Part shown: piece by piece, positions 47,328 to 57,770 of the stretch
Layout: every line of letters begins with the position of its first letter
Numbering within the stretch: position 1 is the first letter of the stretch
Source: Gonatopus flavifemur
Lineage: Eukaryota > Arthropoda > Insecta > Hymenoptera > Dryinidae
Direction of reading: 5' to 3'
Assembly: GCA_018340375.1 (NCBI GenBank)
Contig: JAFFJZ010000091.1
Location: 248,001 to 312,000 of the forward strand
Length of the DNA: 64,000 nt
The notes under the pieces: model-generated
The model's input: the letters and a program-made list of their open reading frames with translations, nothing else
Database searches by the model: none
Told to the model about the DNA's origin: nothing
Position numbers and translations under genes: made by a program

Positions 47328-47980
47328 CATCATCATCATGAAGTGATCAGTCTTACGACTGGTTTGATGAAACCCTCCACCCCTGTCTATTATCCGCCAA
47401 ACGTTGAATTTCTACATATCTACTACATCCCTTGTCTTGTACGATTTGCTCCATATAACTTGCTCTAGGTCTACCTTTACCAGTTTTACCATTCATTTTC
47501 CCTTCCAATATTGTTTTCAATAAACTCTCATGCCGTAATGTGTGTCCTATAAGATTGCTTCTTCTTTTCACGATGTGTTTCAAAAGATTTCTTTCTTCAT
47601 TTATCTGCTCGAGTACTTCTTCATTTTTGACTTTGTCTATCCATTTTATTCTGAGCATCCTCCTATAACACCACATTTCAAAAGCTTCAAGTCTTTGTTG
47701 ATCAGTTTTCCCCATTGTCCAAGTTTCGCAACCATATAATGCTGTGCTCCAAACGTAACTTTTCAAGAATTTCTTCCTTACTTCCAAGCTTATATTTTTT
47801 GAGCATAATAACTGTTTCTTCTGGTAAAAAGCCTGTTTCCCTTGTGCTATTCTTGCTCTTATATCTCTTCCTCTTTCGCCGTTTTCTGTAATTACGCTTC
47901 CTAGATATTTGAATTCTTCCACCTGTTCAATTGTCTCGGTATCTATTTTGATTTGTAAAAATTAATTTAAATTGATTTTG
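47328..47980 (-). mobile_element. 5'-truncated RTE-like LINE
   Basis: The 653-bp insertion is flanked by a perfect 11-bp duplication ATAAATTGTGT (47317-47327 and 47981-47991). The minus-strand 3' end is a short (ATG)n run (CATGATGATGATG), typical of RTE-clade tails. Confidence 0.9.
47353..47957 (-). pseudogene. C-terminal part of RTE-type reverse transcriptase
   Basis: The open frame of about 190 residues starts within EEFKYLGSVITENGERGRDI. It continues SYVWSTALYGCETWTMGKTD, FEMWCYRRMLRIKW and GKTGKGRPRAS. These are the conserved post-RT motifs of endonuclease/reverse-transcriptase proteins of RTE-like LINEs. The endonuclease and catalytic RT motifs are absent because of 5' truncation, so it is a dead-on-arrival copy. 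Confidence 0.88.
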
Positions 47981-48222
47981 ATAAATTGTGTAATCAACAA
48001 CAATTTCCAATGAATAATAGGTAATTTAACACATATTTGGATATACGCAATTCCAGATAAGCAAGTAGGAACAAAATTCATGAAACTTGTTGACGTTGAA
48101 AGGTTGAAACTTTGAAATTTTATAATTTTACATTTCAGAAATTATTAGGAAATCCAAAGTTTTCGGCAATGCGCATTTCTAGATATGGGGTTCATTATTA
48201 CTTATTTTTGATTTGTAATCAT

Positions 48223-49224
48223 CCCATACAGCACAGAAGTTCAAAAAGCAGAAGTCACAAACGAAATCATTCAAACCGACACAATGATGCAGATCTCTTA
48301 TTTCAGCATGGAATTTGAATCATTTCTTATAAGAACCATGAAGCAAAGATTCAAATTTTATATAGCAACCATGTTATCGGTTTGAATAATTTCATTCTTA
48401 CCAGAATGAAACGAATAGTGTCCCTGACACTGAGATTAATATTGAAACCATACATACTGCACGAACAAGTTCAACGCGCAATCTTTCAATCCATATGTGT
48501 TCTTAGCACATTAACGAATTTCTTTATAAGTTTATTTGGAATCAGAATTATATTGAATATCACTTTGCATTAATCTATTTCCTAATATTTCAAAAACGGT
48601 GAAACAAAGCGATATCCTCATTGTATTTCCTTGAGAACTCCACCAAATTAGTGATATCCTGTATAGTATACTAGTATATTATTGGGGAAGGAAAAGGTCA
48701 GTACATATAATGTAAACAATAAGAGGAATCAGAAGGTTATTCATGAATTTCATTATGAATTCCACTCATTATTTGTTTTTTTTTATCAACAATCATTTTA
48801 TTCATCGTCAAAATTATCAACCTCGTCATTTTTTTCATCACCATTATCATTATCATTGAAAGTGCCACAAACATTCTCATGAAATACGATAATAATCATC
48901 CATATCATCATTCTTATTACCATCATCATCACTCTTTTCACCATTGTGACCATATTCGATCCATCACTCAGTCTATCATTCAATCATCAAAAACTTTCCT
49001 TTATTGATTGATAACATTCAGTACAATTCCCGACCATCATCTGTCGTATTGTAATTATTCATGTCAAACCTACAGTGGTTATCATCACAAAGGTTTAGTG
49101 GATAATTACCCGCACATCACAACCATTAAGACGAAGTGCGTAATGAATTCATTTAGAATTATAAGAATTACAAAATGAATTGATTATAAATGAACTCTTC
49201 TTCTCAATTGCTGTGCTGTGTTGG
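48223..49224. mobile_element. Long CACAGCAC-family element
   Basis: The ends are CCCATACAGCAC (48223-48234) and GTGCTGTGTTGG (49213-49224), 1,002 bp. Subterminal TTCAAATTTTAT- and ATGAATTCATTTAGAATT-like words are partly inverted. The stretch 48795-49010 is an imperfect CATCAT/ATTATC simple repeat. It is non-coding. Confidence 0.6.
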
Positions 49225-49978
49225 TAATCGCCGTGTCGTTTGCTCGATAAACATAATTTTTCTATCAAGGCTGTATCTGGATATCAAAGAAAATATAAAT
49301 ATAAATATTTAGAAAACTGGTGAGGAGAGATTTGGGACTGCATGGGACTTCTCAATGTTCTTAAAGTTGAGTATTTTCAAACTTCATTGTATCAAACAAA
49401 TAATTATATTGAACCGAACTGTGATCAACAGTGGCTGGTTCCAACGTGAATACTGCGATCGATGAAAGAAACATCCAATTTTACCCCTTTTCGAAGTATT
49501 TGAGGACAATAGTATCCTTTGAACTCAATGTCCCAAGGTGATCCAATGATTCCGTTTGATGCAGGCCTGTCCTACATTGATTATTCAATTAGGAAGAAAA
49601 AAAAACAAAGACTGATTTTATCAACGTATGAATTAATATTTATTAATTATAAATACCATCGTGTAGAAATATTGGTAGGTAGGTGAGTACACAAAAATAT
49701 TAAATTGAAGGATGTACTGGGAAATCAGGGACACCTTTGAATTCTTGTGTTATATGATATTGCACGTGTTACTTGTTATTCAGTCTGTATTTAATTGAAT
49801 ATGGAATTCACCAACTTCCACCTGATTGTATGTTATAAAATATCATTTGAATAGGAATTAGCGGATTTTATCAATTTTATTTCAGACTGAAAAAAAGTCA
49901 TTACTCCTTAGAATGGCAGGCTGAACCAGCAAAACATATTTTGTCAAATCCTGATCGGTTTTTGTCACATGACATACA
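49225..49978. other. AT-rich, nothing recognised
   Basis: I see no frame, repeat or RNA gene. Confidence 0.5.
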
Positions 49979-49980
49979 TA

Positions 49981-51134
49981 CAGGTTGGTTGAAAAGTTTC
50001 TGCGCTCGAAATGAAAGAATACTGTTTTTGTTACGAAATATATTTTTTTATTCAATATAATCTCCCAGAAGCTCAATACACTTGTTCCAATGATCTTCCA
50101 ATAATTTTATCCCATCCTTATAATGATTTCCCGGGAGCTCTGCAAAATAACCGTCTACGGCTGCTATGGCCTCTTCATTCGACGAAGAATGCTTTCCACG
50201 AAGGAATTGTTTGAGATTTCTGAAGAGATAGTAGTCGCTAGGAGCCAAATCTGGCGAATACGGTGGATGTTCAAGCAATTTGTACTTGAGTTCTTTGAAT
50301 TTAGCCATCGTCTATACACTTTTGTAAGCAGGTGCATTATCTTGATGAAAAATGATTTTTTTCTTGTTTAAGCCATGTCTTTTCTCACGAATTTTTTCAT
50401 CCAGCTGATCCAAAAGGCCGCAGTAATATTCGGAGTTGATTGTTTTACCTTTCTGAAGATAATCAATGAACAAAATTCCTTTTGCATCCCAAAAAACTGA
50501 TGCCATAACCTTCTTTGCTGATCGTTGTGACTTCACCTGCTTTGGAGCTGAACAACCAGCTTCAGTCCACTGTAAACGGTCTTGTTTCAATTTAGGATCA
50601 TGGTGGTAAATCCAAGTCTCATCCATAGTTATAAAACGACGCAAGAAGTCGGTTTTATTTCGCTTAAAACGCTGCAATTTACGCTGAGTCACGCTTAGTC
50701 AAACTTGGATCTTCACTAACCATATTATGTACATGCTCAATGATTTCTGCTGTGGTTGCAGTTTTTGGTCGTCCTTCGCGTGGATCGTCTTCAAGGCTAG
50801 TACGACCACGTTTAAATTCACCAGCCCAAAGTTCAACGTTGCGTTTTGAAGGTGAGGACTCCTTATACACTTCTAACGATTGTTCATAAATTTCCTTTGC
50901 CTTTAAACCCTTCAAAACAAAGAATCTGATGATTGCACGATATTCAATTTTTTCCATATTAAGAAAAATCAATAACACGTCAACTTCAAATGGCTCGTAA
51001 ACAAAGAATGAATTGACAGAATGACTTGTAACTTTGCATGTGTTCTCAGGACAGATATACCAACTTGAGAAAAAAAAAGTTTTGAGCTAGCAGTGCTATC
51101 TCTTGGTGAGCGCAGGAACTTTTCAACCAACCTG
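49981..51134 (-). mobile_element. Mariner copy 1 (internally deleted)
   Basis: The 1,154-bp element has inverted ends CAGGTTGGTTGAAAAGTTTC and its near-complement. TA duplications sit at 49979-49980 and 51135-51136. It is about 135 bp shorter than copy 2 at 55.3 kb, which accounts for a missing piece of the transposase. Confidence 0.93.
50048..50957 (-). pseudogene. Mariner transposase, copy 1
   Basis: The frame starts MEKIEYRAIIRFFVLKGLKA with the first helix-turn-helix and GRPK linker. After DPSLTKR, a deletion of about 135 bp compared with copy 2 removes the second helix-turn-helix and shifts frame. Downstream MDETWIYHHDP (first D), FHQDNAPAYKS (second D) and YSPDLAPSDYYLF (third D) keep the DD34D core. 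A TAG at 50312-50314 follows KSV. It cannot encode a working enzyme. Confidence 0.9.
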
Positions 51135-51136
51135 TA

Positions 51137-54100
51137 ACTAGAAACCATTTTGAATAGAATGTGACTGATTTGGAGATGAAGAAAGAGGAGCGGATACTGA
51201 AATCCATAGGGTTGAAATAGAGAAAGGGGTTAGGAAAGCGGGAAAGGTGGAATTCACTTCGTGCACTTTGTATTTCTCCACTTTGATAATTTAATCACTA
51301 AATTACACATATAGCTAACAAGATTTCTTCGGAAACATGCGTGTTTCCAGGAATTATAGATATTTAAAGGTTTATACGAAGTTCGTTCGCGTCGCGAGGA
51401 GAGATAACGATACAAAAGTTCGAGAACAGAGGTTTCTCGTGCGCGAGGTGAGGGGAGGCGTCGAAGTATCCTCAGAGAGATATATAGTTTTCGTTACACG
51501 TAACGAGAGCAACTCAACTGCTGTTACCACGCAAAATTACGTGGTGCCGGTTCAGAGGTGAAAATAACCTCGAAGAAGTGCTCTCTCTTCCCGCCAATAC
51601 TCTCCCAAGAGAGTATTATAAGGAAGAGAGGACGCGAGAGGCCAGAGAAAATCCCTCTTACGCTCCTAAGCTACTCGGTCCACCCAGAAACGCAAGAGGG
51701 TAATTCAAAAGCGGCAGAGCGCGAACAGTGACAAGTTCTGTTGGATTTTATCCGGCGTGTTTATACATTCGTGTGATATACAAACGAAACAATCCCAGAC
51801 AGTACCGATCAAATGAGGGTAAAATTTCGTGCAGATTTCTCTGGCATCTTCAGCAAGGATTTCAGGATGTAGGCTTGATGTTTTTGAGTACGGATTCCGG
51901 TATGGAAAACATGGTGTTATTTTGCTAGGGATAATAGAATCAAATCGATGCGAATAATGCTCATAAAAAATGGTATTTCAAACAAAATTTTTTTCATGTC
52001 TATGACATCGAAAATATTCTATATTTGAATATTTAAAATATCCAGCATAACACAAATGCTCTTTATTTTTGATATTATTGATCAAATGTTGGGAATCTAA
52101 GGAAACAAGACTGAATTTCTACCCTGGTAAGCAATAGAAGTTTCTAGTCATCCTCAAATAGCCACAAATTTTATCGCTTCCGGGTAAATGGCCCTTCGGG
52201 CGATGCTTACTCTATACGGATATTGAGAATCCTTAATTATTAACATTATTCCATGGTGTATATAATTATGAGATAGTATCATAGCCGCCATGGAAGACTG
52301 TTAATAGCTGAGAAACAATACCATGAAAAGTTGAATTTTCCAACTATTTTATTGATATTTTTATCTCAACGTGAAACGAGAGGTCTCCAATAAAGGATCA
52401 TCAGATGTGTTTTGGACTGAGGAACACAAAATACACAGAGAAAGTGCTTTGATAAGGGAAGTATCTTGGTGTAGAACATCGAAAACAAGCATTTTCTATG
52501 GATTAACAAAAAACTATTCAACATATATTTTTGCAATCTGCAGCGTTCATTGTTCACATATTGAAGGATTCAAATTAATTTGTCTGTGCAATTATATGAA
52601 GGTTTGAGCATAGGATTCCAACGAATATGGAAGCGTTTCTGAAAATTGTTCCTGCACGGCGTGCACTCTAGCATCTTGTAAACTTGTTTGAAAAAAATGG
52701 AAAAACTTTTTTGTGAAGTTTGTGAATGTAATTTTTAGATATACCTAAAGCACCAATTATTCCCTGAGAGAAAATTTGAAGGATTACGGTTTGAAAAGAG
52801 TCGTGTTTTGCATAGATTGTGAACATCTATTTGTTTATGAAAGGTCTATTTGAATGAAGTTTTTGTACCGAGTTGAGGTATATACTCAAGGGAATTCAAT
52901 CACCTTTAATTTAAAACAAAAATCGATATGATCCATCAAGTATTTTTTTGGTTATACTGCACACCGCAATTTCCGGCAACACTTTCATATTCGTTGCAGT
53001 ACCTTGCTCAAACTTTCATATAATTGCACCGAAAAATCAATATGAACTCTCCGAACAATAAACGCTGAAAATTGCAGAAATATATATCAGTTTTTCTGAT
53101 TGAGAAAATACACAAAAAGCGCTGATTTTCTTATTTTTTACACCAGGCTAACCCCTTGAAGTTATTGACAGTTTGTTCACTATATGGATAGCGAGATATT
53201 TCTAGAATTTTGAGGAATTCTCAAGTTCACTGAATTATTTAATAAGGTGAACGAAATTTTTCAATATGGATTACGGAAATTCCTCGCTAGCCATTCAGTA
53301 ATCGAGACTGTGTTGAATTTTAAAATAACTTTTCCCCTGTGTAAATATTGTGGAAAGGTATATGTTATGGAAATAGGTTGATTTAGAATTCGCGCCTGCA
53401 TGAGGTGTTTCGGTCACGCTCTCTTAGGTGTGAAGTAAGTATGTGTAGGTGAATGTTCGTTAGCTGTAAGTACTCGCTTGATCTTTTTCAAATTCGATCG
53501 ATTCCGAATCAGTCGTTGCGGAGCGTTCTCTCGAGCCTCTTGATTTGTATTCGTTGCGTATCGGGCAGTGAGCTCTCTTTGTTTGCGCTTACGCGTGTGC
53601 TGGTGCGTTATAGTTTATGGTAAAATTGTTGACTCGTTTGAAATACTAGTTTGTTGAGTTTGTTTGGGGCGCACGGCCCTGTGCGTGTATAATAACGATT
53701 TGTAAAAAGGTGTATGCGAGATTCGCGGCAACTCACTGCTCCGATTTGCTCGACGTGAAGCAACGGCTCCGCGTTAGTTATTATTTCAACGAGTTTGTAA
53801 TTTCCTACTCGGGAAGTGCGACCTTTTGTGCTTATATGCACTTTTGTACATCAATTTTTATAACAAAGAACCAAGTCAAGAGTCGGCACTTTTTGATTTG
53901 GAATTGTTTTATTGAAGTTATTTGTTAATTTAACATTTCTTTGGATAAGCAATTCTTATACAATTCACCATCCAATTCAATTTCAGTATAGAAATCATTG
54001 AGGTTATGAAATGAACATTGTATTGAATAGTACAGTAATGACTTGAGAAAAAATAATTTACATGTCCGTGAATCTAATGAGATCAAATAAGATCTAATTG

Positions 54101-54431
54101 GCTCTACTTAGCTATGAAAAATGGGAAATACAGATTTATTCGGATCTCAATGGATTTACGAGGAAAAATTTCACGTGAATCAATCTAAGTTTACGTTATC
54201 AGCTCCCTATTTCCTCAATTTTGACATGATTTCTCAGTGTGAAGTATTTTTGGAAAAAATTGATTACATTACGTAGATTTCAACAGATGTAAGTGGACCT
54301 GGAAAGCATCGATTGGCATGTAAATTCAACCCAAACCTAATTAGATCTGACTTTTTTTCTCGGTTAATACCAATTTCATCACTGACACAATATTGGATGC
54401 ATCAAAAATTTAACAAATTGAATGAAACTTA
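51137..54431. other. No gene recognised; two GC-richer patches
   Basis: The stretch 51330-51740 is richer in G, C and CpG and contains a TATTATAAGG box near 51614. It also holds a 74-codon frame (51337-51561) with no known domain. The stretch 53390-53860 is similar in composition. Either could be a promoter or an LTR fragment. The remainder is AT-rich. Confidence 0.4.
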
Positions 54432-55002
54432 CCTGTGAAAAATTTCCCATAGAAAACAATAGATTTCTTCATATCGTTTTGAATGTGGTTCCTAAATCGT
54501 GAATTCTCGTCCTTCTATCGCAATGGAACGATACAACGTATTGTGGTCTATGGGATTCATCACAGACTGTATGTGATTTTATCACGCTCGTCGTATAGAA
54601 ATCGTGACAATTATCTTGAAAAAATATGCATTCCTTTCCAAATGTCTGTAATGTTATGTTGTTAAAGTTTGAATCGTTTATCGAAACGAATTGGTGATCG
54701 AATAACGAAATACTTAGCTGTTGAAAATCCAAAAGCTTGCAGTACATTTTCCAAACGATATTTTGAAATCCAAGGACTTGATTCAAGAAGATGAACACCG
54801 ATGATTTTTCAGATTTCGAAACTTTGAAGTTTTGGTGAGGCATTTACGATAAAATCTGATACAGCCTGTGATGAATCCCATAGAACTCGATACGTTGTAT
54901 CGTTGCATCACGATAGAAATACAAGAATTCACAATTCAGAAACCACATTTAAAACGATAGGAAAAAAATCTATCGTTCTCTATGGGAGATTTTTACCAGA
55001 GT
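54432..55002. mobile_element. Long-inverted-repeat element, ~155-bp arms
   Basis: The arms 54432-54590 and 54848-55002 are inverted copies (CTATGGGATTCATCACAG against CTGTGATGAATCCCATAG). The ~255-bp centre is unique and non-coding. It looks like a non-autonomous DNA transposon just downstream of the last recognisable exon of the minus-strand THAP gene. Confidence 0.65.
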
Positions 55003-55304
55003 TCTTCTTCATGAATAAAAATAACAGAAGTTACTGAAATTTTGGAAAACAAACCTTGGGTTTGTGGTCGGCGTTATTCAGCTGCATCATTATAAAATCC
55101 TTCTGAGGTTCATTCAGCTTTTCAAAGTTGATAAATCCACTGAACTTGAGAAATTGATCCGCGTCGTCTAATCGAGTTTTATATCTCCTCAATTTGATAT
55201 TGCTCTGATAATTTTCCTTTTGTTCTCTTACCATCAAAGCGTATATTTTTTCCGCTTGGTGCGAAAGTTTCACTTGTTGTGTGCAACCAACATTTTCTAA
55301 AATA

Positions 55305-56593
55305 CAGGTTGGTTGAAACGTTCTTGCGCTCACCGAAAGATAGCACTGCTAGCTCAAAACTTTTTTTTCTCAAGTTGGTATATCTGTCCTGAGAACACAT
55401 GCTAAGTTACAAGTCATTCTGTCAATTCATTCTTTGTTTACAAGCCATTTGAAGTTGACGTGTCATTGATTTTTCTTAATATGGAAAAAATTGAATATCG
55501 TGCAGTCATTAGATTCTTTGTTTTGAAGGGTTTAAAAGCAAAGGAAATTCATGAACAATTGTTAGAAGTGTATAAGGAGTCCACACATTCAAAATGCACC
55601 GTTGAATTTTGGGCTGGTGGATTCAAACGTGGTCGTACTAGCCTTGGTGCGATCCACGCGAAGGACGACCAAAAACTGCAACCACAGCAGAAATCATTGA
55701 GCATGTACATAATATGGTTGGTGAAGATCCAAGTTTGACTAAGCGTGAAATTGCTAATGCCATGGGCATCTCAGACGAACGAGTACTCCATATTTTACAT
55801 GAAGAATTACGTATGAAAAAACGGTTTGGAAAGTTAGTGCCGCACACGTTAACAATTCAACGAAAACTGGATCGAGAACAAATTCCTCGGCGTAATTTGG
55901 AGCGTTTTAAGCAGAATAAAAGCGACTTCTTGCGTCGTTCCATAACTATGGATGAGACTTGAATCTACCACCATGATCCTAAATTGAAACAAGAACGTTT
56001 ACAGTGGACTGAAGCTGGTTGTTCACCTTCAAAGCAGGTGAAGTCACAACGATCAGCAAGGAAGGTTATGGCATCAGTTTTTTGGTATGCAAAAGGAATT
56101 TTGTTCATTGATTATCTTCAGAAAGGTAAAACAATCAACTCCGAATATTACTGCGGCCTTTTGGATCAGCTGGATGAAGAAATTCGTGAGAAAAGACATG
56201 GCTTAAACAAGAAAATAATCATTTTCCATCAAGATAATGCGCCTGCTTACAAAAGTGTTCTGACGATGGCTGAATCCAAAGAACTCGAGTACGAATTGCT
56301 TGAACATCCACCGTATTCGCCAGATTTGGCTCCCAGCGACTACTATCTCTTCAGAAATCTCAAACAATTCCTTCGTGGAAAGCATTCTTCGTCGAATGAA
56401 GAGGCCATAGCAGCCGTAGACGGTTATTTTGCAGAGCTCCCGGGAAATCATTATAAGGATGGGATAAAATTATTGGAAGATCATTGGAACAAGTGTATTG
56501 AGCTTCTGGGAGATTATATTGAATAAAAAAATATATTTCGTAACAAAAACAGTATTCTTTCATTTCGAGCGCAGAAACTTTCCAACCAACCTG
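55305..56593 (+). mobile_element. Mariner copy 2, inserted in a THAP-gene exon
   Basis: The 1,289-bp element has ends CAGGTTGGTTGAAACGTTC and CTTTCCAACCAACCTG. TA duplications sit at 55303-55304 and 56594-56595. It is the same family as copy 1, in opposite orientation. It lies within the last exon of the minus-strand THAP gene. Removing it and one TA restores a continuous frame across the site. Confidence 0.93.
55481..56526 (+). pseudogene. Mariner transposase, copy 2
   Basis: The frame starts MEKIEYRAVIRFFVLKGLKA. A single-base loss near 55650 shifts the frame within TSLEDDPR. It recovers as MVGEDPSLTKREIANAMGIS (second helix-turn-helix). The Trp codon after MDET reads TGA (55960-55962). 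The rest is open to 56526 with FHQDNAPAYKS and YSPDLAPSDYYLF, ending ELLGDYIE. The DD34D aspartates are present. Copies 1 and 2 carry different lesions, so they died independently. Confidence 0.92.
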
Positions 56594-56872
56594 TATGTTT
56601 CCGGAATTTTTCTCTGTTTTTGGACATTTTGTCGATTTGCGGTCTTAAGTGAGCACGGTTGATACATTTCTGGAATCCCCTGAAGATTTTGGAACTTTCG
56701 CTTGGATATCATCTGCAAAGAATATATATTATCCAATAACATGTCAGATTATTTCATGAATTCAGTTTCGAGTAATTTGGTAGAAAAAAAACCGTGCTCC
56801 ATCGGTAAGCCCGTAGCCTCTTGAGTATATAAATTTACGATTTATTTAGATATATAAATTTATTCTATTCAC

Positions 56873-57760
56873 ATGTTTCTGGTGTTGTGTTCTCATCGAG
56901 TGCATCTGTCAATTCCATGGGCTGTGGTGTCAAATCTGCGGAAAAAAAATGATTCAGAAAAACTGTTGAAAAAATTACGTATTCATAAAAACTTCGGAGT
57001 AAATTTGAGATTTTTCACCTGTTCGCAATAGTGTTTTCAAACTCATTTCCTCTGCAAGCTTGGGCGCAGAATCCGTGGAAAAATGCAAACAAATTTGATA
57101 TATATGATATGCAGGAAAATAAATATTAAAATAATGAAGTATAATCACTTGGGACCAGGGGCGGAACGAATCCAAAACCTTGAAATTTTCATACATTTAT
57201 CAAGCCGACTGGAAGTTTCTTTAATGAGTGAAATTGGAAAACAAAAGCATCACCGCTGAACCTGAGTTGAGGTACTTATTAAGATTTGAAAAAGCTTGAT
57301 AAATATGTTGACTTCACAAAATTTTTTACTTGTCTCGCTTTTGGTCTCAAGTCACTATACTGTATCATTATCTTCTGCACAGCTAGGTACGAATTATCTC
57401 AACATCTCAATATTATGTTGCCTACCTGATTCTGGTATTGTTTTCCAATCAATCGAATCATCCAGTTCCATTGGATGAGATGGTCAATCTGCAATGAAGA
57501 AAGTATGATTCAGAGGAGGTTTTATGAAAATTGCCAGTTTATAAAAGTTGCACAGTAGGTTTGAGATATTTCACCTGTTTCCAACAGAGTTTTCAAACTA
57601 ATTTCCTCCTCGGACTTTGATGCAGGATCTGTAAACAGGAGTACGATTTGGAAAAAAACTGCAAAATGAAGGATAGTCACTTGAGACCAGGATTGAAACA
57701 AATCTAAAGTCTTGGATGGTGATTATATTTATTGAGCTGCCTTCAACTCAAACGAAAACA
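56873..57760 (-). repeat. Tandem exon-intron modules of the THAP gene
   Basis: Two consecutive modules of about 555 bp each contain a 54-bp exon and a 63-bp exon plus matching intron sequence. The 54-bp exons (57628-57575 and 57072-57019) encode EEISLKTLLETG- and EEMSLKTLLRTG-like peptides. The 63-bp exons (57488-57426 and 56935-56873) encode HPMELDDSID- and QPMELTDALD-like peptides. A third, more diverged module lies at 62804-62442. Confidence 0.75.
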
Positions 57761-57770
57761 AATTTATGGT

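Noticed and set aside
48795..49010. CRISPR-like or regulatory array
   Set aside because: It is an imperfect CAT/ATT simple repeat with no fixed unit or spacer. Nothing in the window suggests prokaryotic DNA.
51337..51561. 74-codon frame as a gene
   Set aside because: The Arg/Val-rich composition follows from local GC and CpG richness. There is no domain, no splice support and no start context.
54469..54843. 124-codon minus-strand frame as the missing P-transposase core of the THAP gene
   Set aside because: It overlaps the arms of a long-inverted-repeat element and contains none of the expected motifs (DGMSIRK, DSAHMIK, LEIFFSKIRS).
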